From the NCBI RefSeq assembly GCF_003634215.1, contig NZ_RBWX01000009.1, positions 248,001 through 312,000 on the forward strand: a DNA stretch of 64,000 nucleotides, written 5' to 3'. Positions 1 to 8,868 of the stretch are shown here, one piece after another (within the stretch, counting starts at the first letter, position 1; every line of letters starts with the position of its first letter). Source of the stretch: Sphingosinicella microcystinivorans. GTDB lineage: Bacteria > Pseudomonadota > Alphaproteobacteria > Sphingomonadales > Sphingomonadaceae. The translations under genes and the position numbers were made by a program. Below the pieces are notes generated by a model that was given only the letters and a program-made list of their open reading frames with translations, made no database searches and was not told the DNA's origin.

Positions 1-623
1 TCTCCGCGAAGCTCGTCGCCAACCTCATCACCGTCGCGGGCGCCAATCGCGTGCTTTCGGTCGACCTGCACGCCGGGCAGATCCAGGGCTTCTTCGACAT
101 CCCGACGGACAACCTCTACGCCGCCCCGGTGATGAGCGATGACATCCTCGCCCGTTACGGCTCTGAGAACATGATGGTCGTCTCGCCCGACGTCGGCGGC
201 GTGGTGCGCGCCCGCGCGCTCGCCAAGCGCCTCGACAACGCGCCGCTCGCCATCGTCGACAAGCGCCGCGAGCGCGCCGGCGAATCCGAAGTCATGAACA
301 TCATCGGCGACGTCGAAGGCCGCTTCTGCATCCTCGTCGACGACATCGTCGATTCGGCGGGCACGCTCTGCAACGCCGCTGCCGCGCTCCGTGCCGCAGG
401 TGCCAAGGCCGTTGTCGCTTACTGCACGCACGGCGTGCTCTCGGGCGGCGCGGTCGCGCGTGTCGAGGGCTCGGAGCTGATGGAGCTGGTCATCACCGAC
501 TCGATCTCACGCCCGGAGATCGCCAACGCGAAAAAGCTGCGCCAGCTCACCATCGCCCCGCTGCTCGGCGAGGCTGTCCGCCGCATCGCCGACGAATCCT
601 CGGTTTCCAGCCTGTTCGACTAG
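1..623 (+). CDS. prs: Ribose-phosphate pyrophosphokinase, 5'-truncated by window edge
   Basis: PRPP synthetase makes 5-phosphoribosyl diphosphate from ribose 5-phosphate and ATP for purine, pyrimidine, histidine and NAD synthesis. Coding frame is open from base 3; about 206 residues of a usual 310 are visible, so the N-terminal third lies to the left. Family motifs seen are [11 protein letters not shown] with following DNLYA, the flexible catalytic loop around [12 protein letters not shown] (near base 250) and the PRPP-binding loop [12 protein letters not shown] (near base 340). It ends at TAG one base before the tag start codon, so tag is probably co-transcribed. Identification is firm; the only doubt is the missing N-terminus. 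Confidence 0.96.
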   Translation, partial: SAKLVANLITVAGANRVLSVDLHAGQIQGFFDIPTDNLYAAPVMSDDILARYGSENMMVVSPDVGGVVRARALAKRLDNAPLAIVDKRRERAGESEVMNIIGDVEGRFCILVDDIVDSAGTLCNAAAALRAAGAKAVVAYCTHGVLSGGAVARVEGSELMELVITDSISRPEIANAKKLRQLTIAPLLGEAVRRIADESSVSSLFD

Positions 624-624
624 G

Positions 625-1191
625 ATGAGCGCGCGCGTCCGCTGTTTCGGCAACAGTCCCGGCAAGGAATTCTACGCCGCGTACCACGACGATGAGTGGG
701 GCGTGCCTGTCCACGACGACCGCAAGCTGTTCGAGATGCTCATCCTCGAAGGCGCGCAGGCCGGGCTCAGCTGGGAAACCGTTCTGAAAAAGCGCGATGG
801 CTACCGCGCCGCCTTCCACGGCTTCGACCCCGTCCGCGTCGCCGCGATGACCGATGCCGAGCTGGAAACGGTGCTCGCCACCGGCAACATCGTCCGCAAC
901 CGCCTGAAGGTCTGGTCGGCCCGCCGAAACGCCGCCGTGTTCCTTGATATGCAGCGCGAGCATGGCAGCTTCGATGCTTGGCTCTGGGCTTTCGTGAGCG
1001 GAAAACCCCTCGTGAACCGCCCCAAGAGCTTCAAGGACGTCCCCGCCTCCACCCCGCTCAGCGACGCCATTTCAAAGGCGCTCAAGAAGGCGGGCATGAA
1101 CTTCGTCGGCTCGACGATCATCTACGCGTACATGCAGGCGGTCGGCCTTGTGGACGATCATGTCAGCACCTGCTGGAAGGCGCCGGCCTGA
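625..1191 (+). CDS. tag: DNA-3-methyladenine glycosylase I
   Basis: Base-excision repair enzyme removing 3-methyladenine from alkylated DNA in the cytoplasm. The 188-residue length is normal for Tag. The Tag zinc ligands are all present: C7, H21 (in YHDDEWG), H179 and C183 (in the C-terminal HVSTC). The catalytic acid region LEGAQAGLSW places E42 where E. coli has E38. The start codon follows the prs stop after one base (TAGGATG), suggesting translational coupling to prs. No unusual features. Confidence 0.95.
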   Translation: MSARVRCFGNSPGKEFYAAYHDDEWGVPVHDDRKLFEMLILEGAQAGLSWETVLKKRDGYRAAFHGFDPVRVAAMTDAELETVLATGNIVRNRLKVWSARRNAAVFLDMQREHGSFDAWLWAFVSGKPLVNRPKSFKDVPASTPLSDAISKALKKAGMNFVGSTIIYAYMQAVGLVDDHVSTCWKAPA

Positions 1192-1208
1192 ACCCCTATC
1201 TACAGGGC

Positions 1209-2999
1209 ATGACGACCACCTCGCAGCAGCATCCACTGCGCCGCTTCCTCCCTTACCTGTGGCCCGCCGACAAGCCGGGCCTCAAGGTGCGCGTCGTCGC
1301 CGCGCTCATCCTCGTACTCATCGCCAAAGCGACGATGCTGATCATGCCCTTTGCCTACAAGGGCGTGATCGATTCGATGGCGACGCCCACGAACCAGGGC
1401 TTCCTGCTCGGCGTCGGGCTTGTGTTCGCCTATGCGGCGGCGCGGTTCGGCGGCGTGCTGTTCGACAATGTGCGCAATGTCATCTTCGAGCGTGTGGGCC
1501 AGGTCGCGGGCGCCGATCTCGCGTCCGAAGTTTTCGCGCGCATCCACGAACTCTCCCTGCGCTTTCACCTCGAACGCCGCACCGGCGCGCTCACACGCAT
1601 CATCGAGCGCGGCACCAAGAGCGTCGACACGATGCTCTACTTCCTCGCCTTCAACATCGCCCCGACGATCATCGAACTCGTCGCCGTGTGCGTGATCTTT
1701 CAGATCAAGATGGGCTTCGAGATTGTCGCGGCGACGCTCGTCATCGTCGCGCTATATATCTGGTTCACGCGGCGCGTGACGGAATGGCGGAGCGAACTTC
1801 GCCGCCGCATGGTCGATACGGACAACCGCACCACGCAGCGCGCGGTGGATTCGCTCCTCAACTACGAAACCGTGAAATACTACAGCGCGGAAACACTGGA
1901 GCGGGACCGCTATCGCCAGTCGCTCACCGCCTATGCGAACGCCGCGATCAAGAGCGAGAACTCGCTTGCCGCACTCAACATCGGCCAATCGCTGATCACC
2001 AACATCATGATGGCCGGCGCGATGGCCTACACGGTTTGGGGCTGGAGTGAGGGCAAGTTCACGGTGGGCGACGTCGTGCTCGTCAATACGCTGCTCATGC
2101 AGCTTTTCCGCCCGCTGGATATGCTCGGATGGGTTTACCGCGAAATCAAGCAGGGCCTCATCGACATGGAAGCGATGTTCGGCCTGCTCGATACCGAAGC
2201 CGAGATCGCCGACAGACCGGGCGCGCTGCCGCTTGCCGTAAATGCGGGAGAGGTGCGATTTGACGGCGTCGATTTCGGCTATGATCCAGAACGGCAGATC
2301 CTGCACGGCGTCAGCTTCGCAATTCCCGCAGGCAACACGGTCGCTGTCGTCGGAGAATCGGGTGCGGGCAAATCCACACTCAGCCGCATCCTTTATCGCT
2401 TCTACGACATTCAGGCGGGCCGCGTAACGATTGACGGGCAGGATATCCGCACGGTGACGCAGGCAAGCGTCCGCGCTGCCATTGGCATCGTTCCGCAGGA
2501 TACCGTGCTGTTCAACGACACCATTGGCTACAACATCGGCTATGGCCGTGCCGGCGCGACGCAGGCCGAGATCGAGGCCGCCGCACGGCGGGCGCAGATA
2601 CACGATTTCATCGTCTCGCTGCCGCAGGGCTACGATACGGTAGTGGGCGAGCGTGGGCTGAAGCTTTCGGGCGGCGAGAAGCAGCGTGTCGCCATCGCGC
2701 GCACGATCCTGAAAGACCCGCCGATCCTGATCCTCGACGAAGCGACGAGCGCTCTCGACAGCCGCACCGAATCCGCGATTCAGGATGCACTGTCGGACGT
2801 CTCGGCGCGGCGCACGACACTTGTCATCGCGCACCGCCTTTCAACCATCGTCGATGCCGACGAAATCCTCGTGATGGACAAGGGCCGGATCGCCGAACGC
2901 GGTCGCCATGAAGACCTGCTCGCCAAAGGCGGTCTTTATGCCGAAATGTGGACGCGCCAGCAGGATACCGAAGACGAGACGGCCGAAGCAGCCGAATAA
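1209..2999 (+). CDS. Atm1-type ABC exporter (fused membrane and ATPase domains)
   Basis: A 596-residue half-transporter: an N-terminal six-helix exporter domain (about residues 25-320) followed by a nucleotide-binding domain. Walker A GESGAGKST is at 382-390, signature LSGGEKQR at 486-493 and Walker B ILILDEATSALD at 506-517. Segments such as DSLLNYETVKYY, VYREIKQGLIDME and AARRAQIHDFI are typical of the bacterial Atm1/HMT1 group, which exports glutathione conjugates or glutathione-coordinated metals from the cytoplasm. The frame is open further upstream into tag, but MTTTSQQ at 1209 is the sensible start, 17 bases after tag. Substrate is inferred from family only. Confidence 0.9.
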   Translation: MTTTSQQHPLRRFLPYLWPADKPGLKVRVVAALILVLIAKATMLIMPFAYKGVIDSMATPTNQGFLLGVGLVFAYAAARFGGVLFDNVRNVIFERVGQVAGADLASEVFARIHELSLRFHLERRTGALTRIIERGTKSVDTMLYFLAFNIAPTIIELVAVCVIFQIKMGFEIVAATLVIVALYIWFTRRVTEWRSELRRRMVDTDNRTTQRAVDSLLNYETVKYYSAETLERDRYRQSLTAYANAAIKSENSLAALNIGQSLITNIMMAGAMAYTVWGWSEGKFTVGDVVLVNTLLMQLFRPLDMLGWVYREIKQGLIDMEAMFGLLDTEAEIADRPGALPLAVNAGEVRFDGVDFGYDPERQILHGVSFAIPAGNTVAVVGESGAGKSTLSRILYRFYDIQAGRVTIDGQDIRTVTQASVRAAIGIVPQDTVLFNDTIGYNIGYGRAGATQAEIEAAARRAQIHDFIVSLPQGYDTVVGERGLKLSGGEKQRVAIARTILKDPPILILDEATSALDSRTESAIQDALSDVSARRTTLVIAHRLSTIVDADEILVMDKGRIAERGRHEDLLAKGGLYAEMWTRQQDTEDETAEAAE

Positions 3000-3062
3000 A
3001 GCCTGAACCGCGCATCCCGGCCCTCGCAAATAGCGATCCGCCCGCATCGGGGCGGCATGTCC

Positions 3063-3087
3063 GGAACCTCAGCCCCACATGCCCGTT
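3063..3087 (+). promoter_or_regulatory. EcfG-type general stress promoter
   Basis: GGAAC at 3063-3067, a 16-base spacer, then CGTT at 3084-3087. This is a perfect match to the alphaproteobacterial EcfG consensus GGAAC-N16/17-CGTT. It lies 30 bases before the ATG of the stress-protein gene at 3118, a fitting distance for a promoter. Function as a promoter is inferred. Confidence 0.7.
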
Positions 3088-3117
3088 CCCCTTCGATACC
3101 CGACGGAGGAACGCAAA

Positions 3118-3603
3118 ATGGCAAACGAAGCCGAAATGGAAGCCAAATTCTGGAAGGCTCTGAAATCAGACCGCACGATGATGATCGGCCTGAATGGCGT
3201 GGAGCAGGGCCACACACGCCCGATGACCGCACTGTTCGAAGACGACCGAAGCCCGATCTGGTTTTTCGCTGCGCGCGACAATGCGCTGGTTCAGGCACTT
3301 GATGCCGAACACCGCGCGATCGCCTCGTTTGCAGCAAAGCACCATGATCTGTTTGCAACCGTTCACGGCACACTTTGGCTCGACAACGATCAATCCGTGA
3401 TCGATCGGCTCTGGAACCCCTTCATTGCCGCTTGGTACGAAGGCGGAAAAACCGATCCCAAACTCGCCCTCCTGCGGCTGGATACGGATTATGCGGAAAT
3501 CTGGCTTAACGAGAACAGCCTGTTCGCCGGCATAAAGCTGATGTTCGGCGTCGATCCGAAAGAGGAATACAAGGATAAGGTCGCGGAGGTTAAGCTGAAT
3601 TAG
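3118..3603 (+). CDS. General stress protein, pyridoxamine 5'-phosphate oxidase-like fold
   Basis: A 161-residue soluble protein of the split-barrel flavin-binding group often annotated as general stress protein 26. Recognisable segments are the N-terminal MEAKFWKALKSDRTMMIGL, the central PIWFFAARDNALVQAL and the C-terminal AEIWLNENSLFAGIKLMFG. The start at 3118 is supported by GGAGG about ten bases upstream; an in-frame upstream ATG at 3079 would place codons inside the EcfG-like promoter. The cofactor (FMN, FAD or F420-like) cannot be decided from the sequence. Stress induction is inferred from the promoter and fits the family name. Confidence 0.85.
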   Translation: MANEAEMEAKFWKALKSDRTMMIGLNGVEQGHTRPMTALFEDDRSPIWFFAARDNALVQALDAEHRAIASFAAKHHDLFATVHGTLWLDNDQSVIDRLWNPFIAAWYEGGKTDPKLALLRLDTDYAEIWLNENSLFAGIKLMFGVDPKEEYKDKVAEVKLN

Positions 3604-3667
3604 CAACGGCAATTGTCGCGTGGGCATCCGGTCTGTAAATTGCAGTTCGATCGGCTTGGAGAATGCA

Positions 3668-4450
3668 ATGCTCACGCGCAATGCCGCAATTGTTCTGGTG
3701 TCCCTCGCGTTCGCCGGATGCGACGCCCCGAAGGCTGAAAAAGCCGATGCGGCTTCAGCGCAGCCGAAGGCCGCCGCTCTCGGGACAGACACCTCGATTC
3801 CCGCAAGCGACCTCCTCGTGAAACGCGAAACGGCGGAACTCGATTTCCTGTGGCGCGCACCGCCAGAGCTTGCCGAAGCGCCGACGCTGTTCGAAACGCT
3901 TCGGGCGCAGGCGCTGGCGAGCGCGGAAGAGATGCATGCGGGCGCGGTGGAGGATATGAAGCTTCGCCCCGCAGACGCTCCCAGGATATCTCATTTCTTC
4001 GTGCAGGACTGGACTGTCGCGGCCGATACACCGGCGCTGCTCAACATCAGCTCCGAAATCTCGATGTATACGGGCGGTGCGCATCCCAATCATGGGTTCG
4101 CGGTGAAATATTGGGACAAGACCGAACGACGCGAAATCAGTTTCAGCGATCTCTTCACCGATTGGACCGCTGCCGAGAAATTGCTCACCCCCGCCTACTG
4201 TACGGCGCTCGATGCCGAGCGCGTCTCGCGGCGCGGTGCAATCGAAAATGGCATGTTCGATGATTGTCCGCCGATCAGCGATCAGCCGGTGGCGCTGGCG
4301 TCATGGCCGGGGCAGGACATCTCGGGCTTCCGCGTGCTGCTCGGGCCCTACGTGGCGGGGCCATATGCCGAGGGCGATTTCCAGATCGAAGTGCCGCTGA
4401 CGGATGCACTCCGCGCGCTCGTGAAGCCTCAATATCTGAAGGCGAAATAG
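3668..4450 (+). CDS. Lipoprotein with DUF3298/DUF4163 (RsiV-like) domain
   Basis: A 260-residue predicted lipoprotein. The N-terminus MLTRNAAIVLVSLAFAGC is a signal peptide ending in a lipobox, with C18 the acylated residue, followed by an Ala/Lys-rich linker. The globular part carries the SEISMYTGGAHPNHG motif and EISFSDLFTDW that characterise the DUF4163-DUF3298 pair found in RsiV and many envelope lipoproteins. No lytic or enzymatic residues are recognisable and the role is unknown. The frame is open to 3620, but the lipobox geometry requires the ATG at 3668. Confidence 0.8.
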   Translation: MLTRNAAIVLVSLAFAGCDAPKAEKADAASAQPKAAALGTDTSIPASDLLVKRETAELDFLWRAPPELAEAPTLFETLRAQALASAEEMHAGAVEDMKLRPADAPRISHFFVQDWTVAADTPALLNISSEISMYTGGAHPNHGFAVKYWDKTERREISFSDLFTDWTAAEKLLTPAYCTALDAERVSRRGAIENGMFDDCPPISDQPVALASWPGQDISGFRVLLGPYVAGPYAEGDFQIEVPLTDALRALVKPQYLKAK

Positions 4451-4454
4451 CGGC

Positions 4455-5954
4455 CTATTCGTAATCGCGTTCGGGAAGATGCGCGTCGTCGGCGAGATCG
4501 CTGAAGCGCGTATGCACTGCCTCGAAATGCAGGTCGACGATGCCGGTGGAACCGTGGCGCTGCTTCGCCACGATCACCTCTGCGCGGCCGCGGATGGCGA
4601 TGCCGCGCTCCATCCACTTCTCGAACTTCTCCGTGCCGTCCTCGGGCTTCTTCTGGGCGTGATAATATTCGTCGCGGTACACGAACAGAACGATGTCGGC
4701 GTCCTGCTCGATGGTGCCGGATTCGCGAAGGTCGGCGAGCTGAGGCCGTTTGTCCTCGCGCTGCTCCACCGCACGTGAGAGCTGCGATAGCGCGATCACC
4801 GGTACGTTCAGTTCCTTGGCCAGCGTTTTCAGGCCGCGCGTGATTTCAGAGATTTCGTTCACGCGGTTGTCGTTCGACTGTCGGCTGCTGCCTTGCAGAA
4901 GCTGCAGGTAGTCGACCACGATGAGCCCCACACCCTTCTGCCGCTTCAGCCGCCGCGCGCGCGAACGCATCGCCGCGATCGTGAGACCGGGCGTATCGTC
5001 GATGTAGAGCGGCAGATCCTGAAGCGCTGCAGACGCGCGCACGAGATCGCGGAACTGCGCCTGATTGATCTTGCCCATGCGCAGGTCTTCGGAGCTGATG
5101 CGCGCCTGCTCGGCAAGGATACGTGTCGCCAGCTGATCCGCCGACATTTCGAGGCTGAAGAACGCCACCCCGGCGCCGCTCGTCTTGTCGATCTGGTCGG
5201 CACGATCCTTCATCAGGCGTTCGGCGGCCGAGAAGGCGATGTTGGTGGCAAGCGCGGTCTTGCCCATCGCGGGACGCCCGGCGAGGATGATGAGGTCGGA
5301 GCGATGAAGTCCGCCGATCTTGGTGTTGAGCGCGTTGAGACCCGTGGTGATGCCCGAAAGATGCCCGCCGGACTGCTTGGCGCGCTCGGCCATCTGCACC
5401 GCGAGCGTCGCGGACTGGGCGAAGCTCTTCACCGAGTTGGAGACCTCGCCTTCCTCGGCAACCTTGTAGAGCGCAAGTTCGGCCTGCTGAATCTGATCGT
5501 GCGGGTTCACGTCCTGCGACGTGTCCGATGCAGAGACGACCATCTCGCGCCCGACGCGCACGAGTTCGCGCAGCAGGGCGAGGTCGTAGATCTGCGCTGC
5601 GAAGTCCTTCGCGGCGATCAGGGCAGCGGACTGTTCGGTGAGCTGCGCGAGATAGGCCGGCCCGCCCAGTTCCGAAAGTGCCGGATGATCGGCGAACATC
5701 GGCCGCAGCGTCACCGGCGTCGCAAGCATCGCGCGGTCCACGAGCTTCAGGATCGCGCCGTAAATCTCGCCGTGAACCGGTTCGAAGAAATGCTCGGGCC
5801 GCAGCTTCAGCTGCACGTCCTCGGCGAGCCGATTGTCGATCATCATGGCGCCGAGCAGCGCCGCCTCCGCATCGAGGTTGTGCGGGAGAGTCGGCGAGTC
5901 AGCGGCAGGAGCAGGTACGGCGCGGAGCGGTGTCAGCATGGGCGCACTATACAT
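4455..5954 (-). CDS. dnaB: Replicative DNA helicase
   Basis: Hexameric 5'-3' helicase that unwinds DNA at the replication fork. The 499-residue protein has the N-terminal DnaB domain (PHNLDAEAALLGAMM from about residue 24) and the RecA-like domain with Walker A GRPAMGKTA at 226-234, FSLEM with the catalytic glutamate E269, Walker B LIVVDYLQLL at 344-353 and the sensor segment ALSQLSR at 388-394. An alternative start five codons in (MLTPLR) is equally possible. It lies 44 bases downstream of the patatin-like gene on the same strand and is convergent with the lipoprotein gene, four bases away. Confidence 0.96.
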   Translation of the reverse strand: MYSAPMLTPLRAVPAPAADSPTLPHNLDAEAALLGAMMIDNRLAEDVQLKLRPEHFFEPVHGEIYGAILKLVDRAMLATPVTLRPMFADHPALSELGGPAYLAQLTEQSAALIAAKDFAAQIYDLALLRELVRVGREMVVSASDTSQDVNPHDQIQQAELALYKVAEEGEVSNSVKSFAQSATLAVQMAERAKQSGGHLSGITTGLNALNTKIGGLHRSDLIILAGRPAMGKTALATNIAFSAAERLMKDRADQIDKTSGAGVAFFSLEMSADQLATRILAEQARISSEDLRMGKINQAQFRDLVRASAALQDLPLYIDDTPGLTIAAMRSRARRLKRQKGVGLIVVDYLQLLQGSSRQSNDNRVNEISEITRGLKTLAKELNVPVIALSQLSRAVEQREDKRPQLADLRESGTIEQDADIVLFVYRDEYYHAQKKPEDGTEKFEKWMERGIAIRGRAEVIVAKQRHGSTGIVDLHFEAVHTRFSDLADDAHLPERDYE

Positions 5955-5998
5955 CGCTTTGCGTGGCGCGCTCTGTGGAAATGCTGGGGATAAACTTT

Positions 5999-8320
5999 TT
6001 ACCCGATTTCCTTGCGCAGTTCCTCGATCAGGTCGGGCACAGCCGTAAGCCGTGCCTCCTCGGCGTCGAGAATGGCGTGAAAGGCGCGTTTCTTGATGCC
6101 GGTCACGAAGCCGGCGTCGAGGCGTTTGCCTTCAGGCAGCGCCGACACGACGATGTCGATCACCCGGTCGACCCCGTGCAGGCGGCCCCACAGATAGTCG
6201 TTTTCGCGGTAAGCGCGGCTAAAGAACGCGCCGAAGCTGTTGAATTTGATACCCTTCAGCGTCGCGAGCGCGCCGCCTTCGCGGATGGCGCGCGCGTCGT
6301 CGGGCGAGATGCGGTCAACCTTGATCTCGTCGAACTCGTCGAGTCCCTCCCCCTGCAACAGCGGGAAGGTGGCGATGTCGTAGAACGGAAAACCGAGATA
6401 GGCCTTGAGAAGCTGGGCGCGGAGGTCCGGCGCGATACAGTCCGTGATGATGGCGGCGAGCCGTGCGTCGCCGAGCGCATCGAAATCGGTAAGGCCGAGC
6501 GCCTCGCCGTACGCCTCGATCACCGCTACAGCGTCTTCGTGCGCAAAGGCGGCGGGATCACGCACCCACGGCCCATAAAAGGCGAGCCGGCGCCGATCGA
6601 GATAGGGTGCGAGCAGTTCGTAAAGCGAGGCCTTGAGCACCTCCACCTTCTGGAGCTCTTCCGGACCGCCCGCATCGCCCCACTCGTTGACACGGCGGAC
6701 GATGAACCGCAGCCGCCGAACGCGAAAGCCAAGGTCGTAACGGCGCAGGAACTGAACGAAGAGGTCGGCGTCGACATCCTTCGGCCGCGTCGTTTTCGTC
6801 ACGCGGTCCATGCCGCTGCGCCGGATGTGCCGCCAGACCTCCTTGCGAACACGCTCGGCAGCATCGCGTTCGTGCGTCCCAAGGTCGGCGAACAGCCGCG
6901 CCATCTCCTCGACGATCTGGCTGAGCTTCAGGTGGGCGTACGACGGATAGGTAAAACCTGCGCGCAGCACCGCCTCGGCATTTGCCTGCGCGCGCCACTG
7001 CTGAAGCTTGGCGGGTGTGATCTTTGCGCGCAGCTGACGGCGACCGATGGCGTCCTCGATCGCTTCGTCGACAGTGGCGCGTATGCCCTCGACGACGTGG
7101 GTGAGGCGGCGCACGCGTGAAGACAGGCCAGCGAGGTGATCGAGATCGTCGCGGATCGGCTGCTCGCGCGGAATGTCGGAGAGCGAGCGCAGGATCGTCG
7201 AAAAGAAGCCTGGGGGCTTCGAAGCGTCCATGCGCGTGCCGATGCTGCGGATGCCCGGCTTGGGATCGATATAAACGAAGCGCCGGTCGATCTCGCGGTG
7301 CGCCGGCCGCTGGCGAAGCGCTGCAATCGCGGGCGCGAAGGGCGCGTTGTTGAGGATGCTGCCGTCGAGCAGCACGGCATTCGTCGGATCGAGGCCGCTC
7401 GTTGCGCGGTGTGGAAACACGCGCGACAGAAAAGAGGAGCGTTCCGGCCACGGCTTCCCGTCCTTCGCGAGCACGCGGTCGAGCTCGCTCGGCTGGAACG
7501 GCGGGAAGGCGCCCGGGAACGAGGCCGTCGCCCGCGCCGCGAAGGTAAGCGAGGGAATATCCGCAAGCCGCCGCTCCGCCCCGCGCTCGCTCGAATCGCG
7601 GAAGTTGATGAGTTTCCGGTGCTCAACCTCCATCACCTCCTCCGGGCTGTGGAGGCGCAAGCGCTCGGGATAGCCGTGATAGTCGGTGACGGTGACGAAC
7701 AGGTCGAGCGGCTGGCCGGGCGGCAGCAGCGGCGAGGCCGCCTTCGTCTCCCCCATCGCCTCGAACGCGCCCATCAGCAGCTCGGTGAAGTGCTCGCCCG
7801 AGAACGGCGGCTCGAACCAGCGCGAGCGGATGAAGCGCGAAACCTTGATGCGCAGTTCCTCGCGCGCGCCCTTCTCCACGATCTCGTCGAGCGGATCGAT
7901 CTGCCCGCGTGCCATCCAGAGCAGCGGCCGCGCGTAGAACTTGCTCCAGCGCGATTTCGGCACCGCCGCGGGATCGAGCAGCTCATCCGCATCCGCCTTG
8001 TCGAGCCAGAGGTCGGCGAGCGGCGCGAGGCTTTGCCCGGTCGAGATCGCCTGCGCGAGGAAGATGCCGTTGATGCCGCCTGCCGACGCGCCCGCAACAA
8101 TATCCACCAGAACGCGCAGACGGACATGCTGCCCGATCGCGTCGAGGAGGTCGTGATAGACGGGTTCGGTGTCGCCGCCCGGCAGCTCCGGATCGGCATC
8201 GTGCCAGCTGCGGCTCGCGCGGAGCAGCTTCCAGATCTCCTGCGTAATGCCGTGCATATAAACGGCAAGGCTGATGCCGCCGTAGCACACGAGCGCCAGC
8301 CGAAGCTCTTTTTCACGCAT
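5999..8320 (-). CDS. Large patatin-like phospholipase/acyl hydrolase
   Basis: A 773-residue protein with the Ser-Asp dyad of patatin hydrolases: an oxyanion-type CYGGISLAVYMHG at 12-24, nucleophile elbow GASAG at 77-81 (Ser79), and DGSILNN with Asp319, where DGG is more common. The patatin module covers roughly residues 1-420. The remaining 350 residues are charged with no domain I can name; this architecture matches the long 'patatin-related protein' group of proteobacteria. No signal peptide is seen, so it is likely cytoplasmic or membrane-peripheral. Substrate is unknown. Confidence 0.85.
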   Translation of the reverse strand: MREKELRLALVCYGGISLAVYMHGITQEIWKLLRASRSWHDADPELPGGDTEPVYHDLLDAIGQHVRLRVLVDIVAGASAGGINGIFLAQAISTGQSLAPLADLWLDKADADELLDPAAVPKSRWSKFYARPLLWMARGQIDPLDEIVEKGAREELRIKVSRFIRSRWFEPPFSGEHFTELLMGAFEAMGETKAASPLLPPGQPLDLFVTVTDYHGYPERLRLHSPEEVMEVEHRKLINFRDSSERGAERRLADIPSLTFAARATASFPGAFPPFQPSELDRVLAKDGKPWPERSSFLSRVFPHRATSGLDPTNAVLLDGSILNNAPFAPAIAALRQRPAHREIDRRFVYIDPKPGIRSIGTRMDASKPPGFFSTILRSLSDIPREQPIRDDLDHLAGLSSRVRRLTHVVEGIRATVDEAIEDAIGRRQLRAKITPAKLQQWRAQANAEAVLRAGFTYPSYAHLKLSQIVEEMARLFADLGTHERDAAERVRKEVWRHIRRSGMDRVTKTTRPKDVDADLFVQFLRRYDLGFRVRRLRFIVRRVNEWGDAGGPEELQKVEVLKASLYELLAPYLDRRRLAFYGPWVRDPAAFAHEDAVAVIEAYGEALGLTDFDALGDARLAAIITDCIAPDLRAQLLKAYLGFPFYDIATFPLLQGEGLDEFDEIKVDRISPDDARAIREGGALATLKGIKFNSFGAFFSRAYRENDYLWGRLHGVDRVIDIVVSALPEGKRLDAGFVTGIKKRAFHAILDAEEARLTAVPDLIEELRKEIG

Positions 8321-8427
8321 GCGGCGACCATATCGGCCCGGACTCGCCCTGTCGACCGTGAGGGTTGCGCTTGACCTTCCGAAGGCGCAGGTTCCGCGCC
8401 GGGAGAGACAGGAGGGGAGGATCGCCC

Positions 8428-8859
8428 ATGACCTTGAACAGCAACGTGATCTCGATGCTGCAGACCATCGTCGCGATGGGTCTGCTCAATCTGGTGATGT
8501 TCGTCTGGATGTACGCGACGCGGATTCCCGCGATGAACCAGGCGAAGATCGATCCGCAATCGGCGCAGCATCCGGGTTCGCTGAATACGCTGCCGAGTGA
8601 GGCCCGCCGTGTCGCCGACAACTACAACCACCTCTTCGAAGCGCCGACGCTCTTCTATGCGATGGTCATCGCCATCGTGCTGCTCGGCCACGCCGACCAG
8701 TGGCACGTGCTTGCGGCATGGGCCTACGTGATCCTGCGCGCGCTCCATTCGCTGGTGCAGGCAACGTTCAACCGCGTGATGCTCCGCTTCGCGCTGTTCG
8801 CGCTTTCATGGGTGGCGCTCGGCATCATGATCGTCCGCGAGGTCGCGGCGATCTACTGA
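8428..8859 (+). CDS. MAPEG family membrane protein
   Basis: A 143-residue integral membrane protein with four predicted helices (about residues 10-30, 70-90, 92-112, 115-140). The family motif region is EARRVADNYNHLFEAPTLFYA, followed by ALHSLVQATFNRVMLRF. MAPEG proteins include glutathione transferases and leukotriene synthases of eukaryotes; bacterial members usually have no assigned substrate. The start is set by GGGAGGATCGCCC just upstream of 8428. Divergent from the patatin-like gene. Confidence 0.85.
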   Translation: MTLNSNVISMLQTIVAMGLLNLVMFVWMYATRIPAMNQAKIDPQSAQHPGSLNTLPSEARRVADNYNHLFEAPTLFYAMVIAIVLLGHADQWHVLAAWAYVILRALHSLVQATFNRVMLRFALFALSWVALGIMIVREVAAIY

Positions 8860-8868
8860 CCGCCGCGC

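Noticed and set aside
4893-5993. Long open frame antisense to dnaB
   Set aside because: Arg/His/Gly-rich translation with no motif, lying wholly within the well-supported dnaB gene; typical of antisense frames in high-GC DNA.
7136-8374. 412-codon open frame antisense to the patatin-like gene
   Set aside because: No recognisable domains, and the opposite strand has clear patatin motifs over the same bases.
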